The notes: a model not told the origin generated them from the sequence alone. Numbered from the stretch's first letter, positions 1 through 9,182 are shown. The stretch: DNA of 47,499 bases from JBBRCX01 sp038204465 (GCA_038204465.1 JBBRCX010000027.1:1-47499), one strand, 5' to 3'. Translations and numbers: made by a program.

Positions 1-135
1 GTCGGGTCCGGGTTTGTCGTCGTCAGCTTCCTTCAGATTCCACCTCACGATGGACACCCTTGCCTGGACGGACGGTTCCGATCCCCTCGGTCCGCAGAGG
101 ACTTGCACCTCCTGAACATGTGACATGCCTGGCGC

Positions 136-167
136 ACAAAAGACCGGGCAGCCTAAGCCGCCCGGTC
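136..167 (-). terminator. Rho-independent terminator after the PEP-CTERM gene
   Basis: Read on the minus strand, GACCGGGC pairs perfectly with GCCCGGTC (142-149 with 160-167). The inner bases add a further GC/GC pair, and TTTT follows directly (AAAA at 138-141 on plus). It begins about 40 bases beyond the stop codon at 208. A second inverted repeat, CACTTGA / TCAAGTG (167-185), sits between the stop and this stem. Bases 1-135 hold nothing I can identify. Confidence 0.8.
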
Positions 168-207
168 ACTTGAATCGGTCAAGTGTCTCTTCGTCCGGTC
201 AAGGCTT

Positions 208-921
208 TTAGGCCTTGCGACGACGCATCGCCAGTGCCGCGCCGCCGATGGCCAACAGGCCAGCGGTTGCAGGCTCAGGAACAACCGTCGACGAAATGGT
301 CGACTGCATGTTAAACGGCACGAACACTGTCGCCGAACCGCCGCCAGGACCAACAATCTGCTCGATGCCGGGGGTCGTGGTGCCGGGATCGCCCGGGTCG
401 GCCGGGAGGCTGCTGAGGAACACCGAGAACCCGAAGCCCGGGCTCACGTAGCCGGCCGGGTTGTTGTCGCGGTAAGCGAAGATGAAGTCCGACGGCAACG
501 TGATGTTAGTGAAGTCGAAGCAGACCGACTGCTCCGTGTTACGGGTGCTGCCACCACCGTTGTAGTTGCTGCCCGTGAAGACCACGCTGCTGTTGTACGC
601 GGTGGCGAACGCCGGACCGGTGGCAACGCCGCCCGGGGCGTTGAACAGGTCGAGCTGCAGGGATGGGGTGTACGTCGCCGGATCGTACGTGAAGAACCCG
701 AAGTCGATGCAGATCTGCACCAGGTCTTCCGTATCCGGGCCAGGCAGGTGGACAAATTCGCCGTATTCGTACGCGGCGTTACCGGACTGCTGAACGAAAG
801 CATTCGTCCCCGCCGGACCCGGATCGACGCGGAACAGTTCCGTCGTCACACCAAAAGACTGTTGCCCGGCCAGCGCCAGTGCGCCAGTGGCCAAGGCTCC
901 CACACCAAGCTTATTCATCAT
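208..921 (-). CDS. PEP-CTERM sorting domain protein
   Basis: A secreted protein of about 237 residues. The C-terminus has the full PEP-CTERM layout: V-P-E-P, a hydrophobic helix rich in Gly/Ala/Leu, then the basic cluster MRRRKA. Such proteins are recognised by an exosortase, cut, and attached to the outer envelope or exopolysaccharide (family knowledge; no exosortase gene is in this window). The N-terminus MNKLGVGALATGALALAG is a signal peptide. The middle is rich in Gly, Asn, Thr and aromatics, as in beta-sandwich surface proteins, and I recognise no catalytic motif. Start: AGGAG lies just upstream of two adjacent ATGs (921 and 918); spacing favours 918 slightly. A longer reading to 984 adds residues that do not look like protein. 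The leader carries a run of eight U before the ribosome site. A strong terminator follows. Function unknown. Confidence 0.85.
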   Translation of the reverse strand: MMNKLGVGALATGALALAGQQSFGVTTELFRVDPGPAGTNAFVQQSGNAAYEYGEFVHLPGPDTEDLVQICIDFGFFTYDPATYTPSLQLDLFNAPGGVATGPAFATAYNSSVVFTGSNYNGGGSTRNTEQSVCFDFTNITLPSDFIFAYRDNNPAGYVSPGFGFSVFLSSLPADPGDPGTTTPGIEQIVGPGGGSATVFVPFNMQSTISSTVVPEPATAGLLAIGGAALAMRRRKA

Positions 922-1282
922 TTCTCCTCTTGAGAAAAAAAAGGATTTCAGCGCCCCCCGCACGAGAGGCACAACTAATTGCAAAGTTTGCGTCGGCGAC
1001 GAGCGAAGATGGGCGACCCTGCGCCAACCAGCCCGAAAAAATGAATCTGGGACGAGTCGGCTAGAGAACGACTCGCGCCCACACTACCAAGGGAGTATAC
1101 GGGCGGAGGCGAGGCATGCAAGAAGTCAAGGTGCAAAATTTCCCTTTTTTTGTCGCCTTAGTTTAGTAGTGCAATCATTTGCCGATGGCTCGTCCGTTTT
1201 ACGTACTCGCCGCCACGTTACTGCTGTTCAGTCTGCTCCTGGGCTGGCTACCAAGCAGCACCTGAGAGAACGGCCCCGGCAG
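922..1282. other. Intergenic stretch, no gene seen
   Basis: About 360 bases between the PEP-CTERM gene and the transposase remnant. It must hold the PEP-CTERM promoter, but I cannot choose a convincing -35/-10 pair. An A8 run at 935-942 lies in the leader. Open frames on the plus strand here have no recognisable protein content and overlap the remnant. Confidence 0.5.
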
Positions 1283-1495
1283 TCAAGCCAGCACCCGGCA
1301 AAGCCGCGAAGGACGAAAATGACGCGAACGAATGTCCAGACCCCCGTCTCCATCGCTCCGATACCGCTTCCACACCCGACGTGCCTGACGCACGCTTAGC
1401 CCCAGCAGCCTCGCCGCCTTGATCTGCTTGTCCCGCACACGCGTCATCAACTCCAGACGCAACCGCTCCTCCACGCTCATGGTTAGCGCTCCCAT
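1283..1495 (-). pseudogene. Transposase N-terminal fragment (HTH domain), truncated
   Basis: A 70-codon frame. Its first 50 or so residues (from MSVEERLRLELMTRV to KRYRSDGDGGL) match the helix-turn-helix start of ISNCY/IS481-like transposases, including the typical KAARLLGLSVRQARR recognition helix. After GDGGL, at about 1340, the match ends: the family continues with a DDE integrase core, whereas here the frame runs 17 unrelated residues to a stop. No DDE core is found in the flanks, so this is a remnant of a mobile element. The bases just upstream (about 1510-1535) may be part of its terminal repeat, but no matching end was found on the other side. It may instead be a stray HTH gene; truncation is the more likely reading. 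Confidence 0.6.
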
Positions 1496-1568
1496 TCGTC
1501 GCGTCTACACGAGACCCAGGGGTGACACTTTCTATTCGACGACTTCGTTGATCTTCGCCGCTCCGGCC

Positions 1569-2993
1569 TTAGCCCCCGCCGCTCCCAATCATGTCCGCCT
1601 GCGGCTCGGTCATTCTTCGCGCGTCCATCGCCTTCTCCAGCTCTTGCGGCGCCAGCAGTTTCTTTTCCGCCGCGACCTGCCGCACCGTCTTCCCCGTCTT
1701 GAAGCTCTCCCTGGCGACCTCGGCGGCTTTGTCGTAGCCGATGATCGGGGCCAGGCTCGTGCACATCGCAAGGCTCTGCTCGACCAGCGACTCGCAGCGC
1801 TCGCGGTTCACCTCGATGCCCGCGGCGCAGCGGTCCGCAAAAACACGCGCCGCCCGGCTCAGCAGCTCGATCGATTGCAGGATGTTGTAAGCCATCACCG
1901 GCATCATCACGTTGAGCTCGAACGTGCTCCCCATCGCGCCGCCCCACGTCACCGCCGCATCATTGCCCACCACCTGTGCCGCGACCTGCAACACCATCTC
2001 GCTCATCACCGGGTTCACCTTCCCCGGCATGATCGAGCTGCCCGGCTGCGCCGACGGGACGCTGATCTCGCCGATCCCGCACCGCGGCCCGCTCGAAAGC
2101 CAGCGGATGTCGTTGGCGATTTTGCTCAAGCTCACCGCCACGGTCTTCAGCAGCCCGCTCGCCTCGACAATGCCGTCCTTCGCCGCCTGCGCTTCGAAAT
2201 GGTTCTTCGCTTCCACAAACGCGATGCCCGTCTCCTTCGCGATCAGCTCGACCGCGCGCCGGGCGAACTCAGGATGTGAATTGATGCCGGTGCCGACCGC
2301 CGTTCCCCCCAGCGGCAGCTCCCGCAGCGCTTCGATCGCCCGCTTGCCGCGCTCGGCCGAGAGCCGTGCCTGCGCCGCATACCCCGACAGCTCCTGCCCC
2401 ACGCGAATCGGGGTCGCATCCTGCAGGTGCGTGCGCCCGATCTTCACAACCTCATCAAACTCCTCCGTCTTCTTCTCCAGCGTCTGGGCGAGATGCAGCA
2501 GGGCCGGAATCAGCGACTCCTTGATCGCCACCGCCGCCGATACGTGCATCGCCGTCGGAATCACGTCGTTCGAGCTCTGCTCCATGTTCACGTGATCGTT
2601 CGGATGGATCGGGTCCTTGCCCCCCCGCTTCCCCGTCGCGATCTCATTCGCCCGCGCCGCGATCACCTCGTTCGTGTTCATGTTCGTCGAGGTGCCCGAG
2701 CCCGTCTGGAAGATGTCCACAATGAACTGCGGATCGAGCTTCCCGTCGATCACCTCCCGCGCCGCCTGCTGCACCAGCGACAGCTTTTTCTGATCCAGCA
2801 ATCCGAGCGCGGAGTTCACCGCCGCCGCCGCCCACTTGATCAGCCCCATCGCCGCGATGAACCGCTGGCTGAAGCGCAGGTCGGAAATAGGAAAGTTCTC
2901 CACCGCCCGCCCCGTTTGCGCCCCGTAATAAGCGTCGGCCGGGATCTTCATCTCGCCCATCGAGTCTTTTTCGGTGCGGAATGATTCTGACAT
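1569..2993 (-). CDS. fumC: Class II fumarate hydratase
   Basis: Converts fumarate and water to L-malate in the TCA cycle (cytoplasm, iron-independent class II). It has 474 residues, a normal length. The superfamily signature GSSIMPGKVNP is at residues 318-328. Other conserved blocks are TGSGTSTNMNTNE (97-109), HPNDHVNMEQSSND (130-143) and GRTHLQDA (186-193, substrate-side His189). These blocks fit fumarase better than aspartase or argininosuccinate lyase. Start: the ATG at 2993 has AGGAGA eight bases upstream; an earlier frame start lacks one. A good promoter lies upstream (3038-3066). The C-terminus is slightly extended (MIGSGGG). It stands alone, next to a transposase remnant. Confidence 0.95.
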   Translation of the reverse strand: MSESFRTEKDSMGEMKIPADAYYGAQTGRAVENFPISDLRFSQRFIAAMGLIKWAAAAVNSALGLLDQKKLSLVQQAAREVIDGKLDPQFIVDIFQTGSGTSTNMNTNEVIAARANEIATGKRGGKDPIHPNDHVNMEQSSNDVIPTAMHVSAAVAIKESLIPALLHLAQTLEKKTEEFDEVVKIGRTHLQDATPIRVGQELSGYAAQARLSAERGKRAIEALRELPLGGTAVGTGINSHPEFARRAVELIAKETGIAFVEAKNHFEAQAAKDGIVEASGLLKTVAVSLSKIANDIRWLSSGPRCGIGEISVPSAQPGSSIMPGKVNPVMSEMVLQVAAQVVGNDAAVTWGGAMGSTFELNVMMPVMAYNILQSIELLSRAARVFADRCAAGIEVNRERCESLVEQSLAMCTSLAPIIGYDKAAEVARESFKTGKTVRQVAAEKKLLAPQELEKAMDARRMTEPQADMIGSGGG

Positions 2994-3037
2994 GTGTACT
3001 TCTCCTGTGAGCCGCGTAAGCAAGGTGACCCGCGCGG

Positions 3038-3066
3038 ATTATTCTGCGCGGAGCAGCGGCGGGCAA
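3038..3066 (-). promoter_or_regulatory. Candidate sigma-70 promoter of fumC
   Basis: On the minus strand TTGCCC (3066-3061) and AATAAT (3043-3038) are separated by exactly 17 bases. Transcription would start near 3030, giving a leader of roughly 40 bases that contains the AGGAGA ribosome site. Seen in sequence; activity is inferred. Confidence 0.5.
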
Positions 3067-3109
3067 CCCGGCTTCGACACAGGTTACGATGAGCCGGACA
3101 CAGCGCGCG

Positions 3110-3760
3110 TCAATTCGAACGATCGGATGCGGCGACCGCAACCGCCTCATCATTCTGCTTGTCCGCCCCGTGTGGCACCTGAAGCCTATGGGCGTCTCGA
3201 ATAGCGTTCCTGCCCCGCGCGCTGCCGTAGGCTCCAATCGCAGAGAAGCAGAACCACAGCAAGCCGGACTCCAGCACCCAGAGCACCTTCAGGGACTTGA
3301 AGTAGGGATAGCGATAGGTCTGGTCATAGTCCGCACCCGGCAGCATCGGGTGCCAATAGTCCAACAAGCCCCTGAACGGCTCGAACAAGTCGCTGGACGG
3401 CCAAAGAACAAGAATAACGCCCAGTATGGAGACGGCTGACGCCCCCATGAGTTGTACCTTCCACGCTGCCGAAGCATTCCGGTTGTTGATCCGGAGAAAC
3501 GCGTATTGAGCTGCTGCAGCGAGCAGAAGCGACGCTGCGAGAAATGCAAATGGGTCTGGGTCTCGCGCGAACGCAAGCAGGCAAATGAGCAAGGCGAAGG
3601 CAATGAAGCCGAAAAACGGCACAAAGACGAGCACTACAGTCTGAATCAGGGGCTTCAGCGCAGACCACAGGTGCGGATTCAGACGGCTCTCGTAGTCAAG
3701 AACCACAGGCGCGTCAGATGTCGGCGGTGAGATGCTCTCGCGATTCGCGCTGCTGATCAT
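3110..3760 (-). CDS. Uncharacterised four-helix membrane protein
   Basis: 216 residues. Hydrophobic segments lie at about residues 38-65, 70-90, 104-121 and 160-178, so it should sit in the inner membrane with four helices. The N-terminus is polar and the last 35 residues are hydrophilic (His, Arg, Lys, Asp). I see no family motif or catalytic residue pattern. Start ATG at 3760 is supported by GGAG eight bases upstream. It is divergent from the S10 peptidase gene, with only 55 bases between the two starts, so they may share a control region. Confidence 0.7.
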   Translation of the reverse strand: MISSANRESISPPTSDAPVVLDYESRLNPHLWSALKPLIQTVVLVFVPFFGFIAFALLICLLAFARDPDPFAFLAASLLLAAAAQYAFLRINNRNASAAWKVQLMGASAVSILGVILVLWPSSDLFEPFRGLLDYWHPMLPGADYDQTYRYPYFKSLKVLWVLESGLLWFCFSAIGAYGSARGRNAIRDAHRLQVPHGADKQNDEAVAVAASDRSN

Positions 3761-3803
3761 GCTTGGAACTCCAACGCCGTCGCATCAACATCAGGAACGA
3801 CTA

Positions 3804-3809
3804 TTATAT
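3804..3809 (+). promoter_or_regulatory. -10 box abutting the S10 peptidase start (leaderless)
   Basis: TTATAT ends six bases before the ATG at 3816; the overlapping TATTAT at 3802 ends eight before. This would place +1 at or next to the A of ATG. No Shine-Dalgarno sequence lies upstream. The -35 region is weak. Confidence 0.45.
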
Positions 3810-3815
3810 CGCGCA

Positions 3816-5372
3816 ATGCGCCACGACATTTCGCTGAAACGCGCCCTCCCCGCACCTTACATCGCGCTTGCGGTGCTCTTCTTCCTCATGCCGGCCGCAC
3901 TTACTGCAGGCGAGCCGCAGACGGCTCCGACCACCGCGCCCTCCGAGCCGCCGCCGGCCGACAAGATCTCAGTAACTCAGCAGCAGATCGCGATCGGTGA
4001 CAGAACGCTGCGCTACAGCGCGACCGCCGGCACTCTGCTGATGAAGGACGAGGCGGGCAAGCCCAAGGCGGATGTGTTCTTCACCGCTTACGAAGTTCAG
4101 CCGCCCGCGGATGCCGCGGCGCGGCCGATCACCTTCGTGTTCAACGGAGGTCCGGGCGCCGCGTCGGTTTGGCTTCATCTCGGGACGGTGGGGCCCCGGC
4201 GCGTGAAGCTCGATGAAGTCGGTCACGCGCCCGCGCCGCCCTACGCGCTGGTCGACAATCCCGACACCTGGCTCGACGCAACGGATCTGGTTTTCATCGA
4301 CCCTGTCGGCACCGGCTTCAGCCGCCCCGCGGCCGGGGAAAAGACCGAGCAGTTTTATGGCGTGGAGGAAGATATTCAGTGGGTCGCCGATTTCATCCGC
4401 CTGTACACCACGCGCTATAACCGCTGGCCCTCGCCAAAATTCCTCGCCGGTGAAAGCTACGGCACCACGCGCGCCGCGGGCCTCTCAGAGTTCCTGCTCG
4501 ACCGCTACGGCATCGGATTGAATGGCATCGTGTTGATTTCCTCCGTGCTGGATTTCCAGACCATCTCGTTCGGCCAGGGCAACGACCTCCCCTACGTAAT
4601 GTACCTTCCCAGCTACGCGGCGATCGCCTGGTATCACCGCAAGCTGCCCGAAGACCTTCAGGCAGACCTCCCCAAAACGCTCAAGCAAGTCGAGCAATGG
4701 GCGGTCCGCGACTATGCCTCCGCGCTCCTCCGGGGCGACTCCCTTTCAGCCGACGAGGCCGCGGAAATCAACAAACGGCTCGCGCGCTACACCGGCCTGG
4801 ATCTTTCACTGGTGCGGAAAAGCCGGATGCGCATCGATCCCGGCGTCTTCCGCAAGGCGCTGCTCGAGGGGTCGCGGCAGGTGCTGGGACGCTTCGATGC
4901 CCGCCTCACCGGTTACGACCCCGAGCCGCTCTCGCGAAATCCCGACTACGACCCCAGCTTGTCTCCCTTCCTCGCGGCCTACAGCGCGACGCTCAACGAC
5001 TATGTCCGCCGCTCGCTCAAATTCGAGAGCGATCTGCCCTACGAAGCCCTCTCCGGAAAAGTCCAGCCATGGAACTTCGGCCGCTCCGGGACCGGCTATC
5101 TCAACGTCGCGGAAAACCTGCGCGGCGCGATGCTCAAAAACCCCAGCCTCAAGGTGTTGTTCGCCTGCGGCTACTACGACCTCGCCACCCCCTACCTCGC
5201 GACCCGCTACACGATCGACCACCTGAACGTCGGCGACACGATGCGCGGCAATGTGAGCCAGACCTTCTATGACGGTGGTCACATGATGTATCACCACGCC
5301 GCGTCCGCGAAAAAACTCCATGATGATGCTGTGGCCTTCATCCGCGGCGCGGCCGAAAAGCCCAGGTCCTAG
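3816..5372 (+). CDS. Secreted S10 family serine carboxypeptidase
   Basis: 518 residues. It should cut single residues from peptide C-termini outside the cytoplasm. The N-terminus has a signal peptide (KRALPAPYIALAVLFFLMP...ALTAG) followed by a Thr/Pro-rich linker. Family marks in order: NGGPGAASVW oxyanion block, DPVGTGFS, the nucleophile elbow GESYGT with Ser214, the Asp in CGYYDLATPY (Asp455) and the His in YDGGHMMYHH (His489). All three triad residues are present. Eukaryotic S10 enzymes have GESYAG/GESYGG; GESYGT is a bacterial variant. Start: the ATG at 3816 is preferred because the signal peptide follows at once and a TATTATAT box abuts it. An upstream in-frame start at 3732 adds 28 residues without protein character. 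Confidence 0.88.
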   Translation: MRHDISLKRALPAPYIALAVLFFLMPAALTAGEPQTAPTTAPSEPPPADKISVTQQQIAIGDRTLRYSATAGTLLMKDEAGKPKADVFFTAYEVQPPADAAARPITFVFNGGPGAASVWLHLGTVGPRRVKLDEVGHAPAPPYALVDNPDTWLDATDLVFIDPVGTGFSRPAAGEKTEQFYGVEEDIQWVADFIRLYTTRYNRWPSPKFLAGESYGTTRAAGLSEFLLDRYGIGLNGIVLISSVLDFQTISFGQGNDLPYVMYLPSYAAIAWYHRKLPEDLQADLPKTLKQVEQWAVRDYASALLRGDSLSADEAAEINKRLARYTGLDLSLVRKSRMRIDPGVFRKALLEGSRQVLGRFDARLTGYDPEPLSRNPDYDPSLSPFLAAYSATLNDYVRRSLKFESDLPYEALSGKVQPWNFGRSGTGYLNVAENLRGAMLKNPSLKVLFACGYYDLATPYLATRYTIDHLNVGDTMRGNVSQTFYDGGHMMYHHAASAKKLHDDAVAFIRGAAEKPRS

Positions 5373-5650
5373 CGCCAGCCTCCCACGCTCGATATTTCAG
5401 GACAGTGCACGCGCCGCGGCTTCAATTGCGCCATGCCGCGATTTCGGCGCATGCGCCCGATCCGCGCCAGACCGGCTCATTTTTTCTCGCTCGATCCTGA
5501 CCTTTTTCTGAATCCGTTCCCTTCGCGCGACGATGCGTAGGTTGTCGCTTCTCGCCGCCGCGACCCCAGCCAGGGGGCCGCGACCAAGCCGACCGCCGTT
5601 CAGAAACCGTAGTCCGTTTCCGTCTGGAAGGCGGGACGAAGGGAGCCGTA

Positions 5651-7252
5651 ATGAGCCGTATCAACACCCAGCCGTTATCCACTAAGCCGATTGCGCTCGC
5701 CGCCGCCGCACGCGCCGTCGTCGAGCCGATGGAGTCGCGCCTGCTGATGGCCGCGGGAATCCCGCGCTTCGATCACGTCGTGGTCGTCGTCGAGGAGAAC
5801 CACGCGCAGAGCCAGATCATCGGTTCCGGCGATGCGCCCTATTTCGATAGCCTCTCCGCGAGCGGAGCGGCGTTCACCAACTCGCACGGCATCACTCACC
5901 CGAGCCAGCCGAACTATCTCGCGCTCTTCTCCGGCTCCACCCAGGGCGTGACCGACAACAGCACGCCTGCACGAATGACCAAGCCCAACCTCGGCGGCGA
6001 GTTGCTCGGCGCTGGCCTCACCTTTGGCGGCTACTCACAGGGGCTTCCCTCGGTTGGTTTCGACGGCGATCAATCCGGCGCCTACCGCCGCAAGCACAAT
6101 CCCTGGGCCAACTTCACCGACATCCCCGCCTCGGCCAACATGCCGATGACCTCTTTCCCCAGTGATTTCAGCAAGCTGCCGAACGTCAGCTTCGTCGTCC
6201 CCGATCAGAACAATGACATGCACGACGGCAGCGTGGCGCAGGGCGATACCTGGCTCCGCAGCAATCTCGATGGCTACGCGCAGTGGGCCAAGACGCACAA
6301 CAGCCTGCTCATCGTGACCTTCGACGAAGACGATGGCTCCTCCGGCAACAAGGTCGCCACCATCTTGTACGGCACCAATGTGAAGACGGGCCAGTACAGC
6401 GAGAACATCAACCACTACAACGTCCTGCGCACCCTGGAGGACATGTACGATCTGCCGTACGCCGGGCAAAGCGCAACCGCCACGCCGATCACTGACGTCT
6501 GGCTCAGCACCGCAACCCCCGCGCCCACCCCGGCGCCGACCCCGACTCCGGCGCCGACTCCTGCACCGACCCCGGCGCCAACACCCGCTCCGGCCCCAAC
6601 ACCGACGCCGCAGCCTCAGCCACTTCCCGCGCTCACGCAGCTCCGACTGGTGAACGCCGACAACAACCAGACCATCATGACGCTGTCGAACGGCTTCTCG
6701 ATCGACCGCGCAACCCTTCCCGCGCACGTCAGCATCGTCGCCGACACCACCCCGGTCGTCCGTCACGTGCAGTTTAATCTCGACGGCGTGATCCACATGG
6801 AGAACTTCGCGCCCTTCGCCATCGAGGGCGACAACAACGGCGCGCTGAATCCATGGACGCCGCCAGTGGGTTCACACACGCTTCTGGTCTCGCCCGCGGC
6901 GGCTGAGTTGTCCGCGGCGCAGCCCAGTATGCGCGTGAAGCTCGACTTCACCGTGACCGACAGTCGCATTGGCAATCCGGTCCCGGCGCCTACCCCGGTG
7001 CCGACGCCGACTCCAGTGCCGGTCCCCGCGCCTGAGCCCACGCCGGCCCCTGCGCCGACACCCGCTCCAACTCCCGAAGCGCCCGCGCCGCAGCCGACGC
7101 CTACGCCTGTCCAGACGCCTACGCCTGTCCCGACGCCCCCGAAGCAGCCGCGGCGTCGCCGGGTCCACAGCCGCCGGCCGTACGTCGTCTCTCGACCGCC
7201 CGAGTTCGGCCACATGGCCGCCATGGGCCTCATGGTTCGCCCCTGGTACTAA
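5651..7252 (+). CDS. Secreted phosphoesterase (acid phosphatase/phospholipase C superfamily) with Pro-Thr linkers
   Basis: 533 residues. Residues 27-36 (MESRLLMAAG) are the planctomycete extracellular motif E-x-R-x-L-L-x-A, found near the N-terminus of exported planctomycete proteins. Then comes a phosphoesterase domain of the alkaline-phosphatase fold (PF04185-like, about 39-285): VVVVVEENH (43-51, metal-binding Glu/Asn), HPSQPNYLALFSG (83-95, nucleophile region) and the metal-site block FDEDDGSSGN. Two low-complexity (A/T-P) linkers, about 286-326 and 443-500, bracket a small beta-rich domain. The tail is basic (RRRRVHSRR) and ends in an aromatic. It should act on phosphate esters outside the cell; the substrate is unknown. 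RBS AAGGGAG precedes the ATG. A strong terminator follows at 7277. The 278 bases upstream hold no gene. Confidence 0.82.
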   Translation: MSRINTQPLSTKPIALAAAARAVVEPMESRLLMAAGIPRFDHVVVVVEENHAQSQIIGSGDAPYFDSLSASGAAFTNSHGITHPSQPNYLALFSGSTQGVTDNSTPARMTKPNLGGELLGAGLTFGGYSQGLPSVGFDGDQSGAYRRKHNPWANFTDIPASANMPMTSFPSDFSKLPNVSFVVPDQNNDMHDGSVAQGDTWLRSNLDGYAQWAKTHNSLLIVTFDEDDGSSGNKVATILYGTNVKTGQYSENINHYNVLRTLEDMYDLPYAGQSATATPITDVWLSTATPAPTPAPTPTPAPTPAPTPAPTPAPAPTPTPQPQPLPALTQLRLVNADNNQTIMTLSNGFSIDRATLPAHVSIVADTTPVVRHVQFNLDGVIHMENFAPFAIEGDNNGALNPWTPPVGSHTLLVSPAAAELSAAQPSMRVKLDFTVTDSRIGNPVPAPTPVPTPTPVPVPAPEPTPAPAPTPAPTPEAPAPQPTPTPVQTPTPVPTPPKQPRRRRVHSRRPYVVSRPPEFGHMAAMGLMVRPWY

Positions 7253-7276
7253 TTGAAGTTGATTCTGCAGGAGATC

Positions 7277-7314
7277 AAGCAGGACAGGCGCCCGCGCCTG
7301 TCCTGCTTCGTTTG
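7277..7314 (+). terminator. Perfect 15-bp hairpin terminator
   Basis: AAGCAGGACAGGCGC (7277-7291) pairs with GCGCCTGTCCTGCTT (7294-7308), then CGTTTG. It lies 24 bases after the phosphoesterase stop, between that gene and the convergent methyltransferase, and could serve both. The T tract is short. Confidence 0.75.
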
Positions 7315-7345
7315 ATAAACCTGCGCCCCACGGCTCGACTCTCCG

Positions 7346-8209
7346 CTAACCGCTCCCTTCCGGCTCACCCGCGCCCTCCGCTTGAGAGTCCTCCCCGCTC
7401 ACGCTCCCAGCCGAAACCTTCAGCGCCCGGATCGCCAGGAACATCGGGATCTGTTTGCGCGCCGTATTCTCCGCGGCCGCTCGCGGGCCGCTCGTGCTGC
7501 TCTTGTGGCTCGGCCATTCTTCCATCGCGTCGATCAGCAGTCCCGCGTTACGAAGGCTCTTCACGTACGCTTCCAGCGGCTTGTGGAAGGTCCAGGTGTA
7601 TACGTCGGGCGATTTTCCCGGATGCGTCACGATCGGCGTCTTGCGCGGAAGAAGGTACCGATCGACCCGTCGGTACTGCACCTTCTGTGCCTCGTCCCAA
7701 CCCCACGACGTCTCCTTCGGACCGCGGAAACACGGGTGCATCATCACCAGCACAAACCGCCCGCCGCTGCGCAGGACCCGGCTGACGCTCTTGAAGACCG
7801 GGCCGATCGGGTGAATGTTCTGAATTGCCAGAACACACGCCCCCATGTCGAAACGGTCCGCGGGAAGAAATGAGAGCTCCCGCGCATCGCCGACGTGATA
7901 GCGGATCTCAGCCGGCCCGCGCTGCCGGGCCGCCCTGATCAGCGACTCGGCGGCGTCGACACCGATCGCCTCGACTTTCCGCTCCTGAAGCAGCCGGCAG
8001 AGCACCCCCTGTCCGCAAGCCACATCCACCGCTCCCTCGCCGGCGCGGGGCGCCAGCAGTCGCATCACCCCAGGCAGCACAACCTCGCGGTGGTATTCGC
8101 TTCCCTCGTCCCCAACCAGCCGGTCATACCACTCGCCCACCTCCGACCAATCCGTGTGCGGGCCCGATGGCCCAGAGTCCTGCGGCTGACGTCGCGTGCG
8201 AGGTTTCAT
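7346..8209 (-). CDS. Class I SAM-dependent methyltransferase
   Basis: 287 residues. Motif I is AVDVACGQGVL (60-70), followed by the acidic motif II (EAIGVDAAES), a VGDAREL motif III (the adenine-side Asp) and the post-I block DMGACVLAIQNIHPI. It is of the methyltransferase-11 type, which methylates small molecules, quinone precursors or lipids; I cannot name the substrate. The C-terminal half (from about 165) has HPCFRGPKETSWGW and is seen in related stand-alone enzymes. The last 30 residues are low-complexity Ser/Gly/Glu. ATG at 8209 has no clear ribosome site; a CTAAAT box lies about ten bases upstream, so the leader may be very short. It is convergent with the phosphoesterase gene. Confidence 0.82.
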   Translation of the reverse strand: MKPRTRRQPQDSGPSGPHTDWSEVGEWYDRLVGDEGSEYHREVVLPGVMRLLAPRAGEGAVDVACGQGVLCRLLQERKVEAIGVDAAESLIRAARQRGPAEIRYHVGDARELSFLPADRFDMGACVLAIQNIHPIGPVFKSVSRVLRSGGRFVLVMMHPCFRGPKETSWGWDEAQKVQYRRVDRYLLPRKTPIVTHPGKSPDVYTWTFHKPLEAYVKSLRNAGLLIDAMEEWPSHKSSTSGPRAAAENTARKQIPMFLAIRALKVSAGSVSGEDSQAEGAGEPEGSG

Positions 8210-8564
8210 ACCGCGAATGATTTAGGGGCGCGACACGCAGTGCAACGCCGCGTGACCTGTTTCCCGCAACGTGAGGTGCCGGAGTTCGGTGGGGTTCGGG
8301 AACTGCCAGCGGAGCCAACTTTTGCACCTGAACTCCACAAATTGTCACCCAGCACCTGGCAATTCGCTTCGCGTCCTCAGTCTCAGAGGGTTCCATTCGC
8401 GGCAAGGACAATGCTTCTTTCCGCTATTTATGAGCCCTTTGCCGCGGATGAGCCCGCCATCGCGCGCCATGCCCAATCTCCTTCCGGCACGTGCGTTGCG
8501 GCCGGCACCAACGCGCCGGCAGCGTGTCGGCACATTTCGAAACCCTGGAAAGGAGCTCCCCGCC

Positions 8565-9152
8565 ATGAAATACATCACCATCGCCGCACTGAGCCTGTGC
8601 AGCTTTGTCCTCAGCGCCTGTAACACCGAGCCGGCGCCCCCGCCCCGTGAGCGCGAAGCAATGAAGACCGACGTGAACGCCGCCCTGAAACACATGGAGG
8701 CGAAGGACGATTCCCTGCGCGATTTCCTCAATCGCGCTTACGGCTACGCGATCTTCCCCGAGATTGGAAAGGGCGCGCTCGTCGTGGGAGGCGCTTACGG
8801 ACGCGGCGAAGTCTATCGCGGCAACCAACTCATCGGTTACGCCGAGATCAAGGCCGGCTCCGTCGGTCTGCAGGCCGGCGGCGAGACCTTCAGCGAGCTG
8901 CTCGTCTTCGGCGACGAGAAGACCTTCAACGATTTCACCAACGGGAAGTTCAGCTTCTCCGCCAACGCCGCGGCCGTCCTGGTGAAGGCCGGCGCCGGCG
9001 CGAAAGCGCAATTCGATAACGGCGTCGCGGTCTTCATCCACCCACGCGGCGGCGCGATGGTAGACCTCTCCATCGCCGGCCAGCAGTTCAACTTCCGGCC
9101 CCTCTCCGGCGGCCGAATCAACGAGCCCGACACGCGGCCCGCGCAGCCGTGA
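8565..9152 (+). CDS. SYLF-domain (DUF500/Ysc84-like) lipoprotein
   Basis: 195 residues. The signal peptide ends in a lipobox L-S-A-C with the lipidated Cys at 19. The remainder matches the SYLF/Ysc84 domain: LNRAYGYAIFPEIGKGALVVGGAYGRG, then GYAEIKAGSVGLQAGG, and a C-terminal block ending VDLSIAGQQFNFRPL. In eukaryotes this domain binds phosphoinositides; bacterial copies are envelope proteins of unclear role. Start: ATG at 8565 has GGAAAGGAG nine bases upstream and leads straight into the signal peptide; longer in-frame readings upstream are not credible. A near-perfect terminator follows. It seems to be transcribed alone. Confidence 0.88.
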   Translation: MKYITIAALSLCSFVLSACNTEPAPPPREREAMKTDVNAALKHMEAKDDSLRDFLNRAYGYAIFPEIGKGALVVGGAYGRGEVYRGNQLIGYAEIKAGSVGLQAGGETFSELLVFGDEKTFNDFTNGKFSFSANAAAVLVKAGAGAKAQFDNGVAVFIHPRGGAMVDLSIAGQQFNFRPLSGGRINEPDTRPAQP

Positions 9153-9182
9153 TCGTGCGCTAGGAATTTCGCGAATACGTGC

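Noticed and set aside
6505..6630. Tandem-looking DNA repeats that could resemble a CRISPR array
   Set aside because: They encode an Ala-Pro-Thr-Pro linker within the phosphoesterase reading frame and have no spacers of uniform length.
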